Shown piece after piece: positions 6,772 to 14,638 of a stretch of DNA of 18,007 nucleotides. The position numbers were made by a program, and so were the translations under genes. How positions within the stretch are numbered: position 1 is the stretch's first letter; each line of letters opens with the position of its first letter. Below the pieces are notes generated by a model. That model ran no database searches. It had not been told where the DNA came from and worked only from the letters and a program-made list of their open reading frames with translations. This stretch comes from Micavibrio sp. UBA2638 (GTDB lineage Bacteria; Pseudomonadota; Alphaproteobacteria; Micavibrionales; Micavibrionaceae). The stretch is from contig DENS01000012.1 in assembly GCA_002359735.1 (NCBI GenBank), forward strand, positions 1 through 18,007, in the 5' to 3' direction.

Positions 6772-7668
6772 GTGAGCAATACACCAAATCCTAGACAATT
6801 TCATATTCATCTGGTGTCCGATGCGACAGGGACAACCCTGCTGGGTTTGGCGCGCGCCTGTCTGGCCCAGTTTGAGGATGTTGAACCCATCCAGAAATTC
6901 TGGCCCTTGGTGCGTACGCAAAAACAACTGGAAAAAATTCTCACGCAAATTCAGGCCAATCCCGGCCCGGTTATTTTTACCCTGGTCGATAAAAAAATGC
7001 GCGAACGCTTGCAAGACCGCGCGGATGAGCTGGGCATTCCATGCGTGTCGGTGCTGGATCCCATAATGCGGGGTTTGTCGTCTTATCTGGGCAAGCACGC
7101 AAAAGGGGTTCCGGGGTTGCAACACACCATGGATGACGCCTATTTCAAGCGCGTTGAGGCGGTGGATTTCGCCATGCGCTTTGATGATGGAAAATCTTTT
7201 GATGGGTTGAAAGAGGCCGATGTCATTTTGGTCGGGGTTTCACGAACATCAAAAACACCAACCAGCATTTTTCTGGCGCGCCGGGGTATTAAGGCCGCCA
7301 ATATACCGCTGGTGCCCGGGGTTAAAATCCCGGAAGAATATTTTGAGCTGCCCGATTGTTTGTATGTGGGGCTATCGGCCTCCGCCGACCGTTTGGCAGA
7401 ATTACGCCGGTCCCGCCTGCAAGCCGATCAAAATATGCATGGTATGTCGAAAAATGAATATCTGGATCTGGAAAAAATCGAAGAAGAAGTGCGTGATGCC
7501 CGCCGCCTGTTTAGCCGTAAAAACTGGCCGGTGATTAACGTGACCCGCCGGTCCATCGAAGAAACAAGTGCCGAGATCATGAGCTATTGGCAAAACTTTC
7601 AGGATAAACGCAAAGCCCGTGAAGCCAATGAAGATAGTCAAGACAGCGAAATGAAGGCGGGTGCATAA
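6772..7668 (+). CDS. ppsR: PPDK / PEP synthase regulatory kinase-phosphorylase (DUF299)
   Basis: The protein belongs to the kinase/pyrophosphorylase family that turns pyruvate phosphate dikinase or PEP synthase off by ADP-dependent phosphorylation of a threonine and on again by phosphate-dependent removal. The P-loop GVSRTSKTPTS at 155-165 is the family signature. The N-terminus FHIHLVSDATGTTL and the IPLVPG and LYVGLSAS segments are also characteristic. At 298 residues it is slightly longer than usual because of a charged C-terminal tail. The GTG start at 6772 is supported by AGAGGG nine bases upstream and by the N-terminal alignment. It is the RP001/CC0001-type gene that borders oriC in other alphaproteobacteria, and it leads the operon with maf (two-base gap). 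The actual target, PPDK or PEP synthase, cannot be decided from the window. Confidence 0.93.
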   Translation: MSNTPNPRQFHIHLVSDATGTTLLGLARACLAQFEDVEPIQKFWPLVRTQKQLEKILTQIQANPGPVIFTLVDKKMRERLQDRADELGIPCVSVLDPIMRGLSSYLGKHAKGVPGLQHTMDDAYFKRVEAVDFAMRFDDGKSFDGLKEADVILVGVSRTSKTPTSIFLARRGIKAANIPLVPGVKIPEEYFELPDCLYVGLSASADRLAELRRSRLQADQNMHGMSKNEYLDLEKIEEEVRDARRLFSRKNWPVINVTRRSIEETSAEIMSYWQNFQDKRKAREANEDSQDSEMKAGA

Positions 7669-7670
7669 GT

Positions 7671-8267
7671 ATGAGCGCGCCTGAACAATTAATTCTGGCC
7701 TCAAAAAGTGCATCGCGCCGCGCCATGTTAGATGGGGTCGCGCTGGATTATCAGGCCATGCCCGCCGATCTGGATGAACGCGCGATTGCCCAAAAATATA
7801 CCGGAAATCCGCGTAAAATGGCCATTGAACTGGCGCGGCAAAAAGCTCTGGCCGTGGCCGGGAACAATCCCGATGCCCTGGTCATTGGGTCTGATTCTTT
7901 GGTGGAGCTGGATGGTAAGGTTTATAACAAGGCCGATACCCCGGAAGAGGCGGTCAATAAGATTTTAAGCCTGTCAGGCAAAACCCATCATTTAATCTCG
8001 GCCGTGGCCGTTGCGCGCGGCGGCATTATATTGTGGGATTATTGCGACAGCGCGGCCATGACCATGCGGACATTTGATCGTGATTTTGCACAAAATTATA
8101 TTCAAAAAATCGGGGCGGCCGCCATGGATTGTGTCGGTGCCTATCAGCTGGAGGCGCTGGGCCCGTGGCTGTTTGAAAAAATCGAAGGGGATTATTTCAC
8201 CATTCTTGGCATGCCGCTGGTACAATTATTGGGGTATTTGCAAGATTATCACGGGGTAAAATTATGA
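7671..8267 (+). CDS. maf: Maf-family nucleoside triphosphate pyrophosphatase
   Basis: Maf proteins hydrolyse NTPs to NMP and pyrophosphate and are thought to clear modified or non-canonical nucleotides. The 198-residue length is normal. Visible motifs are LASKSASRRAML at 9-20, GSD at 73-75 with the essential aspartate D75, the YNK segment with K87, and the C-terminal IEGDYFTILGMPL. Family members differ in preference (dTTP/UTP for the YhdE type, m7GTP for the YceF type); I cannot assign one from the residues here. The ATG follows the ppsR stop by two bases, and the 3' end overlaps aroE by four bases (ATGA), so translation is probably coupled. The order ppsR-maf-aroE-coaE matches Rickettsia and Caulobacter. 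Confidence 0.93.
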   Translation: MSAPEQLILASKSASRRAMLDGVALDYQAMPADLDERAIAQKYTGNPRKMAIELARQKALAVAGNNPDALVIGSDSLVELDGKVYNKADTPEEAVNKILSLSGKTHHLISAVAVARGGIILWDYCDSAAMTMRTFDRDFAQNYIQKIGAAAMDCVGAYQLEALGPWLFEKIEGDYFTILGMPLVQLLGYLQDYHGVKL

Positions 8268-9103
8268 ACGATATAATCAAGGCGGGCGTGATTGGCCACC
8301 CGATTGGGCATTCCAAATCGCCCATCATCCACAATCACTGGATTGATACCTATCATTGTAAGGGTACATATGAGGCCATTGATATTGCCCCCGATCAGTT
8401 AAAGGACGGACTTAATCGCCTGATTGATGATGGATATGCAGGCTTTAATGTCACGGTTCCGCATAAACAGGCGGTGATCGAATTTTGTCATGATCTGGAT
8501 GCCACGGCCCTGGCCGTTGGGGCCGTGAATACGGTGGTCATTGAAAACGGGCGCTTAACCGGCATGAATACCGATGTGTATGGCTTTATTGAAAATTTAC
8601 GCAATGCCGCCCGTAACTTTGGGTTTTCATGGGCCATTGAACGGGGGCCCGCCGTTGTTTTGGGAACGGGGGGCGCCGCGCGGGCCGCCGTGTATGGATT
8701 GTTACAAGAAAATGTGCCTGACATTATTTTAACCGGCCGCACCCGTGATAAGGCGCTGGATCTGGCAAAAATGGATCCATCGCGGATTACTGTGGTGGAT
8801 TGGGCGGAACGGTCCAATATGTTGGCCGGTGCCAATTTGTTGGTGAATGCCACCTCGCTGGGTATGGCCGGAAACGGGGATTTGGACATGGATTTTTCGT
8901 CTGCCAATCCTGATCTTTTGGTGCATGATATTGTTTATACCCCGTTATATACCGATTTTTTACGCGCCGCGCGTGAGGAAGATTTACGCATTCTAACCGG
9001 CATTGGCATGTTGCTATATCAGGCCAAACCGGCGTTCGAGGCGTGGTTTGATGTGATACCCGAGGTCACGCAAATTTTGGAAGATAAGGTGCTCAATACA
9101 TGA
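8264..9103 (+). CDS. aroE: Shikimate dehydrogenase
   Basis: AroE reduces 3-dehydroshikimate to shikimate with NADPH in the aromatic amino acid pathway. The 279-residue protein shows the substrate-binding loop GHPIGHSKSP at 11-20 with S17 and S19, the catalytic lysine K68 in VPHKQA and aspartate D104 in GMNTD, and the NADP-binding glycine loop VVLGTGGAARAA at 131-142. The NATSLGM and late GIGMLLYQAKPAFEAW segments complete the family pattern. Its start overlaps the maf stop by four bases, and its stop overlaps the coaE start by four bases, so it is translated within the operon without its own promoter. Confidence 0.96.
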   Translation: MNDIIKAGVIGHPIGHSKSPIIHNHWIDTYHCKGTYEAIDIAPDQLKDGLNRLIDDGYAGFNVTVPHKQAVIEFCHDLDATALAVGAVNTVVIENGRLTGMNTDVYGFIENLRNAARNFGFSWAIERGPAVVLGTGGAARAAVYGLLQENVPDIILTGRTRDKALDLAKMDPSRITVVDWAERSNMLAGANLLVNATSLGMAGNGDLDMDFSSANPDLLVHDIVYTPLYTDFLRAAREEDLRILTGIGMLLYQAKPAFEAWFDVIPEVTQILEDKVLNT

Positions 9104-9777
9104 TTGTGATTGGTCTGACAGGGTCGATCGGCATGGGAAAATCCGCCGTTACGGCCATGTTTGAACGCCTTGGCGTGCCGGGCCATGATTCGGACGCGGC
9201 GGTGCATGATTTAATGGCGCCGGGCGGGAAGGCTTATTTTGCCATTACGGCCGCCTTTCCGTATTTTGAATATCCGCAGGTTTACACAAGCAAAAAAATA
9301 AACGGTCCCTTGGGTAAAATGCGCTATCTTGATCGAAAGGGGCTGGGCGCCGTGGTGTTTCACAATGATGCGAAACGCAAGGAACTGGAAGATATTCTGC
9401 ATCCATTGGTTCGTCTTGCGCAAACTGACTTTATCCTGGAAATGAAACGCAAGGGTAAAGACATTGTTGTTTTGGATATTCCCTTATTGTTCGAAACAGA
9501 TTCCCATCTTTATGTCGATGTCAGCATCAATGTCGCCGCGCCTTATTTTGTTCAGCGCGCGCGGGTCTTGGCCCGGCCAAATATGAATGAAGATAAATTT
9601 CATGCGATTTTGAACACGCAAATGCCGAGCGCCGAAAAATCCCGTATGGCCGATTATACAATCCCAACCGGTTTAAACCGCGCCGAAACATTTGCGGTGG
9701 TGCGTCAGGTCTTGCGGGATATACAATCTGCCAAGGCGCCGAAATATGAACAGGGGCCAACGGGCCGGATTTATTAG
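9100..9777 (+). CDS. coaE: Dephospho-CoA kinase
   Basis: CoaE phosphorylates the ribose 3'-hydroxyl of dephospho-CoA, the last step of coenzyme A synthesis. The P-loop GLTGSIGMGKS occupies 5-15, with K14 and S15. The conserved DSDAAVHDLM segment, ILHPLVR in the CoA-binding lid, the DIPLLFET strand and the QMPSAEKSRMADYTI segment are all present. At 225 residues it is slightly long because of a polar tail after the kinase core. It is the last gene of the tight operon; a 173-base gap follows before dnaQ. The start ATG lies inside the aroE stop overlap. Confidence 0.95.
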   Translation: MIVIGLTGSIGMGKSAVTAMFERLGVPGHDSDAAVHDLMAPGGKAYFAITAAFPYFEYPQVYTSKKINGPLGKMRYLDRKGLGAVVFHNDAKRKELEDILHPLVRLAQTDFILEMKRKGKDIVVLDIPLLFETDSHLYVDVSINVAAPYFVQRARVLARPNMNEDKFHAILNTQMPSAEKSRMADYTIPTGLNRAETFAVVRQVLRDIQSAKAPKYEQGPTGRIY

Positions 9778-9950
9778 GCTTTGTTTCTTAAATGATATCA
9801 GCCTTGCACCTTTTGGAATTTTATCTTACGCTATGACCTGAAACATTAGGGATTGCGGGGCCTAGGCGGGATTTAACCCCCCACCCCCCTAAAATTGACA
9901 AACGAAATGACGAACGCGAATTGCGCCGTTAAAACAAAAGGTTACAGGGT
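9778..9950 (+). promoter_or_regulatory. dnaQ: coaE-dnaQ gap with G/C runs and a -35-like TTGACA
   Basis: The gap holds three G runs (from about 9850 to 9870) followed by a C-rich tract (C6-A-C6 at 9877-9889), then a perfect TTGACA at 9895-9900. At 17 bases spacing the -10 position reads GAATTG, a poor match, so the promoter call is weak. The G and C runs can pair imperfectly (GGCGGG at 9865-9870 with C6 at 9877-9882) and might serve as a terminator for the coaE operon. Confidence 0.3.
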
Positions 9951-10643
9951 ATGACACGCGAAATTGTTCTGGATACGGAAACAACGGGATTTGACCCGGA
10001 TCAGGGTGACCGCATTATCGAGATTGGCTGCGTGGAACTGGTTAATCATTTGCCGACCGGGGCAACGCTTCAGCTTTACATCAATCCGGAACGTGAAATC
10101 CCGGCCGAGGCAACAGCCATTCACGGCATTACCAATGAATTTGTGAAGGACAAGCCGGTTTTTTCACAAATCTATGAGGAGTTTGTAAAATTCGTTGATG
10201 GGGCGACGCTTGTCATTCACAACGCTGAATTTGATATGAAATTTATTAACTGGGAATTGCATAAGGTTGGCCATAAACCGATTGGCTGGGATAAGGTGCT
10301 TGATACGCTGGCCATGGCGCGCAAGGCGTTCCCGGGCTCACCGGCCAATCTGGATGCGTTGTGTCGGCGTTTCGGGATCGACAATACCGAACGAACCTAT
10401 CACGGCGCGTTATTGGACTCTGAACTTCTGGCCGAAGTCTATCTGGAGCTATTGGGCGGCCGTCAGCATGGTTTGTCTCTGCTCTCCGGTAAAGCCGGTG
10501 ATAAAGATGCGGGCGGAGCGCTGGCGAAGAAAGACCGCCCCCTGCGTGAGGCGCGGCCCCATCATGCCAGTGAGGATGAACTTGCCCAGCACGCGGCCTT
10601 GCTGGAAAAACTGAATGATCCGCTTTGGAAACAAATGGGATAG
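9951..10643 (+). CDS. dnaQ: DNA polymerase III epsilon subunit (3'-5' proofreading exonuclease)
   Basis: DnaQ removes misincorporated bases for the replicative polymerase. The DEDDh exonuclease motifs are intact: D8 and E10 in LDTETTG, D95 in HNAEFD, and H151 with D156 in YHGALLDSE. At 230 residues it has the usual length. The C-terminal segment, about 170-230, is a low-complexity linker followed by EDELAQHAALLEKLNDPLWK, the likely contact region with the polymerase alpha subunit. The ATG at 9951 has AAGG about nine bases upstream. The gene sits in its typical place after coaE and converges with secB. Part of the linker-coding sequence, from 10517, recurs just after the stop codon. Confidence 0.96.
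   Translation: MTREIVLDTETTGFDPDQGDRIIEIGCVELVNHLPTGATLQLYINPEREIPAEATAIHGITNEFVKDKPVFSQIYEEFVKFVDGATLVIHNAEFDMKFINWELHKVGHKPIGWDKVLDTLAMARKAFPGSPANLDALCRRFGIDNTERTYHGALLDSELLAEVYLELLGGRQHGLSLLSGKAGDKDAGGALAKKDRPLREARPHHASEDELAQHAALLEKLNDPLWKQMG
10517..10558 (+). repeat. Imperfect direct repeat, copy 1 (inside dnaQ 3' end)
   Basis: AGCGCTGGCGAAGAAAG at 10517-10533 is identical to 10664-10680. The match continues with GCCCCCT (10537-10543) and GGCGCGGCC (10550-10558), separated by short diverged stretches. This copy encodes part of the DnaQ linker (GALAKKDRPLREAR). Confidence 0.7.
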
Positions 10644-10663
10644 GCAAAGCGAAAGTGGGCGCA

Positions 10664-10704
10664 AGCGCTGGCGAAGAAAGGCCCCCTCTACGCAAGGCGC
10701 GGCC
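10664..10704 (+). repeat. Imperfect direct repeat, copy 2 (dnaQ-secB gap)
   Basis: This second copy has the same 17-base core followed by GCCCCCT (10681-10687) and GGCGCGGCC (10696-10704). It lies between the convergent stops of dnaQ (10643) and secB (10716), is GC-rich, and is partly self-complementary (GCGC motifs), so it could help end transcription. Confidence 0.7.
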
Positions 10705-10715
10705 TGCGCTAAGGG

Positions 10716-11258
10716 CTAATTAACTGTGGCGCTGCCTTCGGTTTCTGTGGCTTGTTTTTTCTGCGCGGCGGCGATTTCATCTTTAAAGCGGTCCAGATAA
10801 AGCGCGTGGAAATCAACCGGATTGAGCAGAAGCGGTGGGTACCCGCCCTGTGTTGTTAAATCGCTTAGAATCTGGCGCGCGTACGGAAACGCCATGCGCG
10901 GAATTTCAATCAACAGCAACGGGTGATGCTGGTCTTGCGGAACATTGTTTAACGAAACGGTCATTGCGTATTGCAGTTCGGCAATGAAAACACTTTCGCC
11001 CTGGCGTTTGGCTTCGGCGCGAACGTTCAAGGCAACCTCATATAGATTGTCTTCTTCCTGTGAAGAAATTTTGCGCGCATCCATGCCGATGTTTACATCC
11101 ATTTCCGGTGCGCCGCCAGCGCCGCGAAGGCTTTCCGGTGTGTTCGGGTTTTCGAAAGACAAATCCTTGATGTACTGCGCGTGAATAACAATGGGCATAT
11201 TTCCGCCATCTGGCATTGCGCGGCTTGGTGCGGTTTGGTTGTCTTTGTTATCGGCCAT
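10716..11258 (-). CDS. secB: Protein-export chaperone SecB
   Basis: SecB is a tetrameric cytoplasmic chaperone that keeps preproteins unfolded and passes them to SecA. The 180-residue protein shows the typical first strand IVIHAQYIKDLSFENPN, followed by the central beta-sheet with YEVALNVRAEA, and the conserved block around PRMAFPYARQILSDLTTQGG and PPLLLNPVDFHALY. The N- and C-terminal tails are low-complexity, as is common in alphaproteobacteria. AAGGA lies about eight bases before the ATG. It converges with dnaQ and lies 86 bases downstream of fxsA on the same strand. secB next to dnaQ is the common alphaproteobacterial arrangement. Confidence 0.96.
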   Translation of the reverse strand: MADNKDNQTAPSRAMPDGGNMPIVIHAQYIKDLSFENPNTPESLRGAGGAPEMDVNIGMDARKISSQEEDNLYEVALNVRAEAKRQGESVFIAELQYAMTVSLNNVPQDQHHPLLLIEIPRMAFPYARQILSDLTTQGGYPPLLLNPVDFHALYLDRFKDEIAAAQKKQATETEGSATVN

Positions 11259-11344
11259 GTTTATATCCTTTGGTTGATAGGCATTTGGAATAAATAAAAT
11301 TATATGCCTGCATTAGCATGAATGCAGCGCTGGCTCAAGGGGCA

Positions 11345-11809
11345 TCAGGGCTTATGCTCGTCTTCATCCTCAACGCGGGTGTATTCCGTTTCTATGACAT
11401 GAATATCACGTTGGTCCGAATAAGGATTGTCTGGATCGATATTGATGTCGTGCATGCTGCGCATTTCCATGTGTTTGCCGATTGTGGTTCTAATGAGCGT
11501 CCGAACGGCCGGGATCAGCAATAGAAAACCAATGGTATCGGTAACAAAGCCGGGCGTTATTAATGTGGCACCGGCGGCAACCAGACAAAACCCGTCAAAG
11601 ATTTCTGCCATGGGTGCCTGACCGTGGCGCAGGCTGTTTTGTACGGCCTGAAGTGTTGCCATGCCTTGATATTTAATGATAATGCCGCCAAGCACAGCGG
11701 TAAAAAATGCCAGAAAAAGTGTGGTTCCAATCCCGATGGAATCGCCAACCTGTAAAAAGACATAGATTTCGATAAACGGAATTAGGACGAAAATTATAAA
11801 AAACGGCAT
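11345..11809 (-). CDS. fxsA: FxsA-family inner-membrane protein
   Basis: FxsA is an inner-membrane protein; in Escherichia coli its overproduction relieves exclusion of phage T7 by the F plasmid, but its normal role is unclear. The 154-residue protein has the family opening PFFIIFVLIPFIEIYVF, a second helix TTLFLAFFTAVLGGIII, then the conserved soluble stretch and TLITPGFVTDTIGFLLLIP as the third hydrophobic region. The acidic C-terminal tail, with several D and E residues, is less conserved. AGAGG lies four bases before the ATG. A weak TAATAT -10-like site occurs in the gap shared with the divergent Tim44-family gene. Its place between secB and the Tim44 gene fits alphaproteobacterial order. 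Confidence 0.93.
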   Translation of the reverse strand: MPFFIIFVLIPFIEIYVFLQVGDSIGIGTTLFLAFFTAVLGGIIIKYQGMATLQAVQNSLRHGQAPMAEIFDGFCLVAAGATLITPGFVTDTIGFLLLIPAVRTLIRTTIGKHMEMRSMHDINIDPDNPYSDQRDIHVIETEYTRVEDEDEHKP

Positions 11810-11962
11810 AATGCCTCTTGTTCTTTGGTGTTAAAAGACTAATCTATGTTTGATAAAGGATATTAGACCGAAATGAAAGTTTTTGAATTTTTATCCGGTC
11901 TTTACCTTTATTTGCAATAGTTGTGATATAGTAATGTAAATACAGATTTACAAGGAAGACAC

Positions 11963-12697
11963 GTGAGCGCAGATTTAATCGTATATGGAGTAATTGCCGC
12001 AGGCCTGGTTTTTTGGCTGCGGAGTATATTGGGAACCCGCCATGGTGATGAGCGCGAGCGGCCAAACCCATTATCCAGCGCCCCATCGGAAAATATGCAA
12101 GGGGCCGCCGAAATTCAGGCTGCGCCGGAACAGCAACAAACAAGCCCGTCACAGAGGATTCTGGAGATTTCTCAAAGCCCGAAAGGCGCGTTTTGTATTG
12201 AAAATAAAACGGCCGAAAATGGCTTGTTGGATATTGCCAAAGCGGATAAGAAATTCGACATCGATTTCTTTGCCGAAGCCTGTCAAGACGTATTTGTTAT
12301 GATTGTTGAAGCCTTCGCCAAGGGCGAACGTGAAACATTGTCTGATCTGTTACGTCAGGACGTGTATGAAGCCTTTGAGGCCGCGATTACCGAACGCGAA
12401 AAGACAGGTGAAAAACTGGAAAGTGAAATTCATGCCATTCGTAAGGCCCAGGTTGTTTCGGCCATGGTTGATAAAAAAATGGCATTTATTACAGTGCGCT
12501 TTTTGGCCGATGAAACACGGGTACTGCGTGATGAGGATAACAATATTATTTCCGGCAACCCGGACCGCGTGTCAGAGATGATTGATATCTGGACATTTGC
12601 CCATGATCTGTCTGGCCGTGATCCGCGCTGGCTGTTAATTGAAACGCGCAGTGAAGACCCGGGCAGTGACAATGATGTTGTTCCCGACAGCGTTTAA
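11963..12697 (+). CDS. Tim44/TimA-like membrane-anchored protein
   Basis: The 244-residue protein begins with one membrane helix (about 5-22, IVYGVIAAGLVFWLRSILG), followed by a charged, proline- and glutamine-rich linker (about 27-62) and a Tim44-like domain (about 85-235). Signature stretches of this domain are FDIDFFAEACQDVFVMIVEAF, the LLRQDVYEAF helix and EMIDIWTFAHDL near the end. Bacterial members (TimA of Caulobacter) resemble the lipid- and chaperone-binding part of mitochondrial Tim44; their role is not well known. The GTG start at 11963 is supported by AGGAAG about six bases upstream, and a TATAGT -10-like site lies at 11927-11932 with no good -35. mltA follows in the same direction. 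Confidence 0.9.
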   Translation: MSADLIVYGVIAAGLVFWLRSILGTRHGDERERPNPLSSAPSENMQGAAEIQAAPEQQQTSPSQRILEISQSPKGAFCIENKTAENGLLDIAKADKKFDIDFFAEACQDVFVMIVEAFAKGERETLSDLLRQDVYEAFEAAITEREKTGEKLESEIHAIRKAQVVSAMVDKKMAFITVRFLADETRVLRDEDNNIISGNPDRVSEMIDIWTFAHDLSGRDPRWLLIETRSEDPGSDNDVVPDSV

Positions 12698-12771
12698 TTT
12701 ATGTTTATAGTTCGGGTACGGTTATGCGTTCCCGCTGTTTTTGCAAAAGCCGCAATGATATAGTCCTATTC

Positions 12772-13965
12772 ATGCGGTTTTTTCTTCTCTTCCCTTTGAT
12801 TATACTGTCTTTGGCCTCCTGTGATGAGGCTGAAAAAGCGCCCGTTGAAGAACCGCCCCCGGAATTGCAGTTACAAAAATCCAGTTTTGATGCACTGCCG
12901 GCTTGGGGGAATGATGATTATACCGAGATTGTGCCAGCCTTGGTGCGTAGTTGCAGCCGTATATTAAAGCGCGATGCAAATCAGGAATTCGGCCCGCTAA
13001 AACAGGCCGGGCTGTATGCCGATTGGCAGCGTGTTTGCGAGGAATTTGCCAAGGTTGCCACCGGAACATCGGACGATATACAAAATTATTTTGAAACCAA
13101 TTTTACGCCTTATCAAATTTTAGAAGGAACGCAATCCACCGGCCTTTTCACCGGGTATTATGAAGCCTCCTTAAGGGGATCACGGGAAAAGAAAGGGGAT
13201 TACCTTCACCCGCTGTTTAAGCGGCCAGATGACCTGGTGATGGTTGATTTGGGGTTATTCCGCGATCATTTGAAAGGGGAGCGTATTGCCGGGCGCGTTA
13301 TTGCCGGCAATTTGCGGCCCTATGAAACGCGGCAGGATATTGTGAACGGGGACTGGCCGCATAATGATCAGGTTCTGGTGTGGGTTGATGATGCGGTTGA
13401 TGCCTTCTTTTTACAAATTCAAGGATCGGGCCGCGTGATTATGGATGACGGCAGTATGATTCGTTTGGGATATGCCGGACAAAACGGGCATCCGTATTAT
13501 GCGATCGGCCGCGAATTGATCAAAATGGGCGCATTGACCAAGGATACTGTGTCGATGCAATCCATTGCACAATGGTTGCAAGATAACCCGGATCAGGCCG
13601 ATGCCGTTATGAATACCAATCGGTCTTATGTATTTTTTCAGGAACTGGATGGCGCAGGGCCGCTGGGCGGAGAAAATGTTGCCTTAACGGCTGGCCGGTC
13701 TTTGGCGATTGATCGATCAAAATTGCCTTATGGGTTGCCGTTATGGGTGGATATTGATCCGCCCATGGAAGGGGAGGCGCCGTTAAAAAGAATGATGATG
13801 GCGCAAGACACAGGCGGCGCCATTCGGGGCGCGGTGCGCGGCGATGTCTTTTGGGGCTATGGCCAGCGCGCAGAGATATTGGCCGGACATATGAAGTCCG
13901 ATGGCCGCTATTGGGCGCTCTTGCCAAATTCTCTGGACATCAATCAGGCCATGCCGCCGCAATAA
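12772..13965 (+). CDS. mltA: MltA-type lytic murein transglycosylase (lipoprotein)
   Basis: MltA cleaves peptidoglycan glycan strands to give 1,6-anhydromuropeptides. From the ATG at 12772 the protein has 397 residues and opens with a lipoprotein signal whose lipobox is LASC with C17, so it should be anchored in the outer membrane. An in-frame ATG at 12724 would add sixteen residues before this signal and is less likely. Family motifs are TGYYEASLRGS near 127-137, the IQGSGRV segment and GYAGQNGHPYYAIGREL, and the C-terminal 3D domain with DTGGAIRG at 346-353 and GDVFWG at 357-362, whose aspartates D346 and D358 fit the catalytic cluster. The Tim44-like gene before it is the usual neighbour; the Smr-domain gene that commonly follows in alphaproteobacteria is not here. 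Confidence 0.93.
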   Translation: MRFFLLFPLIILSLASCDEAEKAPVEEPPPELQLQKSSFDALPAWGNDDYTEIVPALVRSCSRILKRDANQEFGPLKQAGLYADWQRVCEEFAKVATGTSDDIQNYFETNFTPYQILEGTQSTGLFTGYYEASLRGSREKKGDYLHPLFKRPDDLVMVDLGLFRDHLKGERIAGRVIAGNLRPYETRQDIVNGDWPHNDQVLVWVDDAVDAFFLQIQGSGRVIMDDGSMIRLGYAGQNGHPYYAIGRELIKMGALTKDTVSMQSIAQWLQDNPDQADAVMNTNRSYVFFQELDGAGPLGGENVALTAGRSLAIDRSKLPYGLPLWVDIDPPMEGEAPLKRMMMAQDTGGAIRGAVRGDVFWGYGQRAEILAGHMKSDGRYWALLPNSLDINQAMPPQ

Positions 13966-13968
13966 ATT

Positions 13969-13988
13969 TACCGGAAATCTGCCCGGTA
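13969..13988. terminator. Weak hairpin between convergent genes
   Basis: TACCGG (13969-13974) and CCGGTA (13983-13988) form a perfect six-pair stem with an eight-base loop in the 46-base gap between the convergent mltA and the membrane-protein gene. No T run follows on either strand, so a terminator role is uncertain. Confidence 0.3.
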
Positions 13989-14011
13989 TGCGGGTTTGCA
14001 CTATAGGCCGG

Positions 14012-14620
14012 TTACAAAATCTGTTTGCGGTATTTGTCGAAATCAAACTGCAGATCGTTTGGATCATTCGGCAACGGCGTTGGGTAAGTTAGATCCGGCG
14101 GATATGCAAAAATTGCGGGTAAAGAATGATTGAAGTGCTGAACGATATCCGGATCAATTTCACGGCGCCCAACAACAATGCGAGATAGGCCAAGGCCATA
14201 TTTTTCGTGCGGCGCGTAGTAACATTGCACAGGAAGCAAACGGTAATCACCGAAAGAATCATAATGTGAAAACCAGACACGTACAGACCCATCGGCAAAA
14301 TCGATGACCTCACTAAAATGAATGGTATAGGGGTATGGTACATTCAATTCGATAAAGGTTTTGCAGATACCGTATTTCATGCTGGATTCATATGGTTTTA
14401 TCAACCACCAGAAACCATAGCAAAACAGCAGAAATCCGGCCAAATAGAGCAATTGTTTTTGCCGTTTTTTACGAAGGGCGCGTTTTTTTTGCGCAAGCGG
14501 GCTTAATTTGCGCGGCGCGCTCTCGCCTTCATCGAATGACAATTCCCGGCGCAATAATTTTTTGGCCCGGGCAAGTTGCCGGGCGGCTTCATTGGGATCT
14601 TTTGCTTTTGTAATCGCCAT
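14012..14620 (-). CDS. Single-pass membrane protein coupled to icmB, unrecognised
   Basis: I do not recognise a named family. The 202-residue protein has a basic cytoplasmic N-terminus (about 1-56, with a run RKLSPLAQKKRALRKKRQK), one membrane helix at 57-74 (LLYLAGFLLFCYGFWWLI), and a C-terminal domain of about 125 residues. By the positive-inside rule that domain faces the periplasm. It holds two cysteines, C86 and C133, which could form a disulfide, and the dense stretches VRVWFSHYDSFGDYRLLP and YPPDLTYPTPLP. The start lies only 18 bases after the icmB stop, with an AGGA-containing tract overlapping that stop, so the pair is likely co-translated. The size and topology recall small inner-membrane parts of Dot/Icm systems such as IcmL, but the sequence does not match IcmL as I remember it. 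A role in the secretion apparatus is inferred from position only. Confidence 0.85.
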   Translation of the reverse strand: MAITKAKDPNEAARQLARAKKLLRRELSFDEGESAPRKLSPLAQKKRALRKKRQKQLLYLAGFLLFCYGFWWLIKPYESSMKYGICKTFIELNVPYPYTIHFSEVIDFADGSVRVWFSHYDSFGDYRLLPVQCYYAPHEKYGLGLSRIVVGRREIDPDIVQHFNHSLPAIFAYPPDLTYPTPLPNDPNDLQFDFDKYRKQIL

Positions 14621-14638
14621 TGCGGAAACAATTTGTCC

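Noticed and set aside
10246..10695. Minus-strand open frame of 149 codons opposite dnaQ
   Set aside because: Its repeated segment simply reflects the DNA direct repeat, and it lies antisense to a secure gene.
12724..12771. Longer N-terminus for MltA
   Set aside because: It would put sixteen polar residues before a clear lipoprotein signal peptide; the ATG at 12772 gives a standard signal with lipobox.
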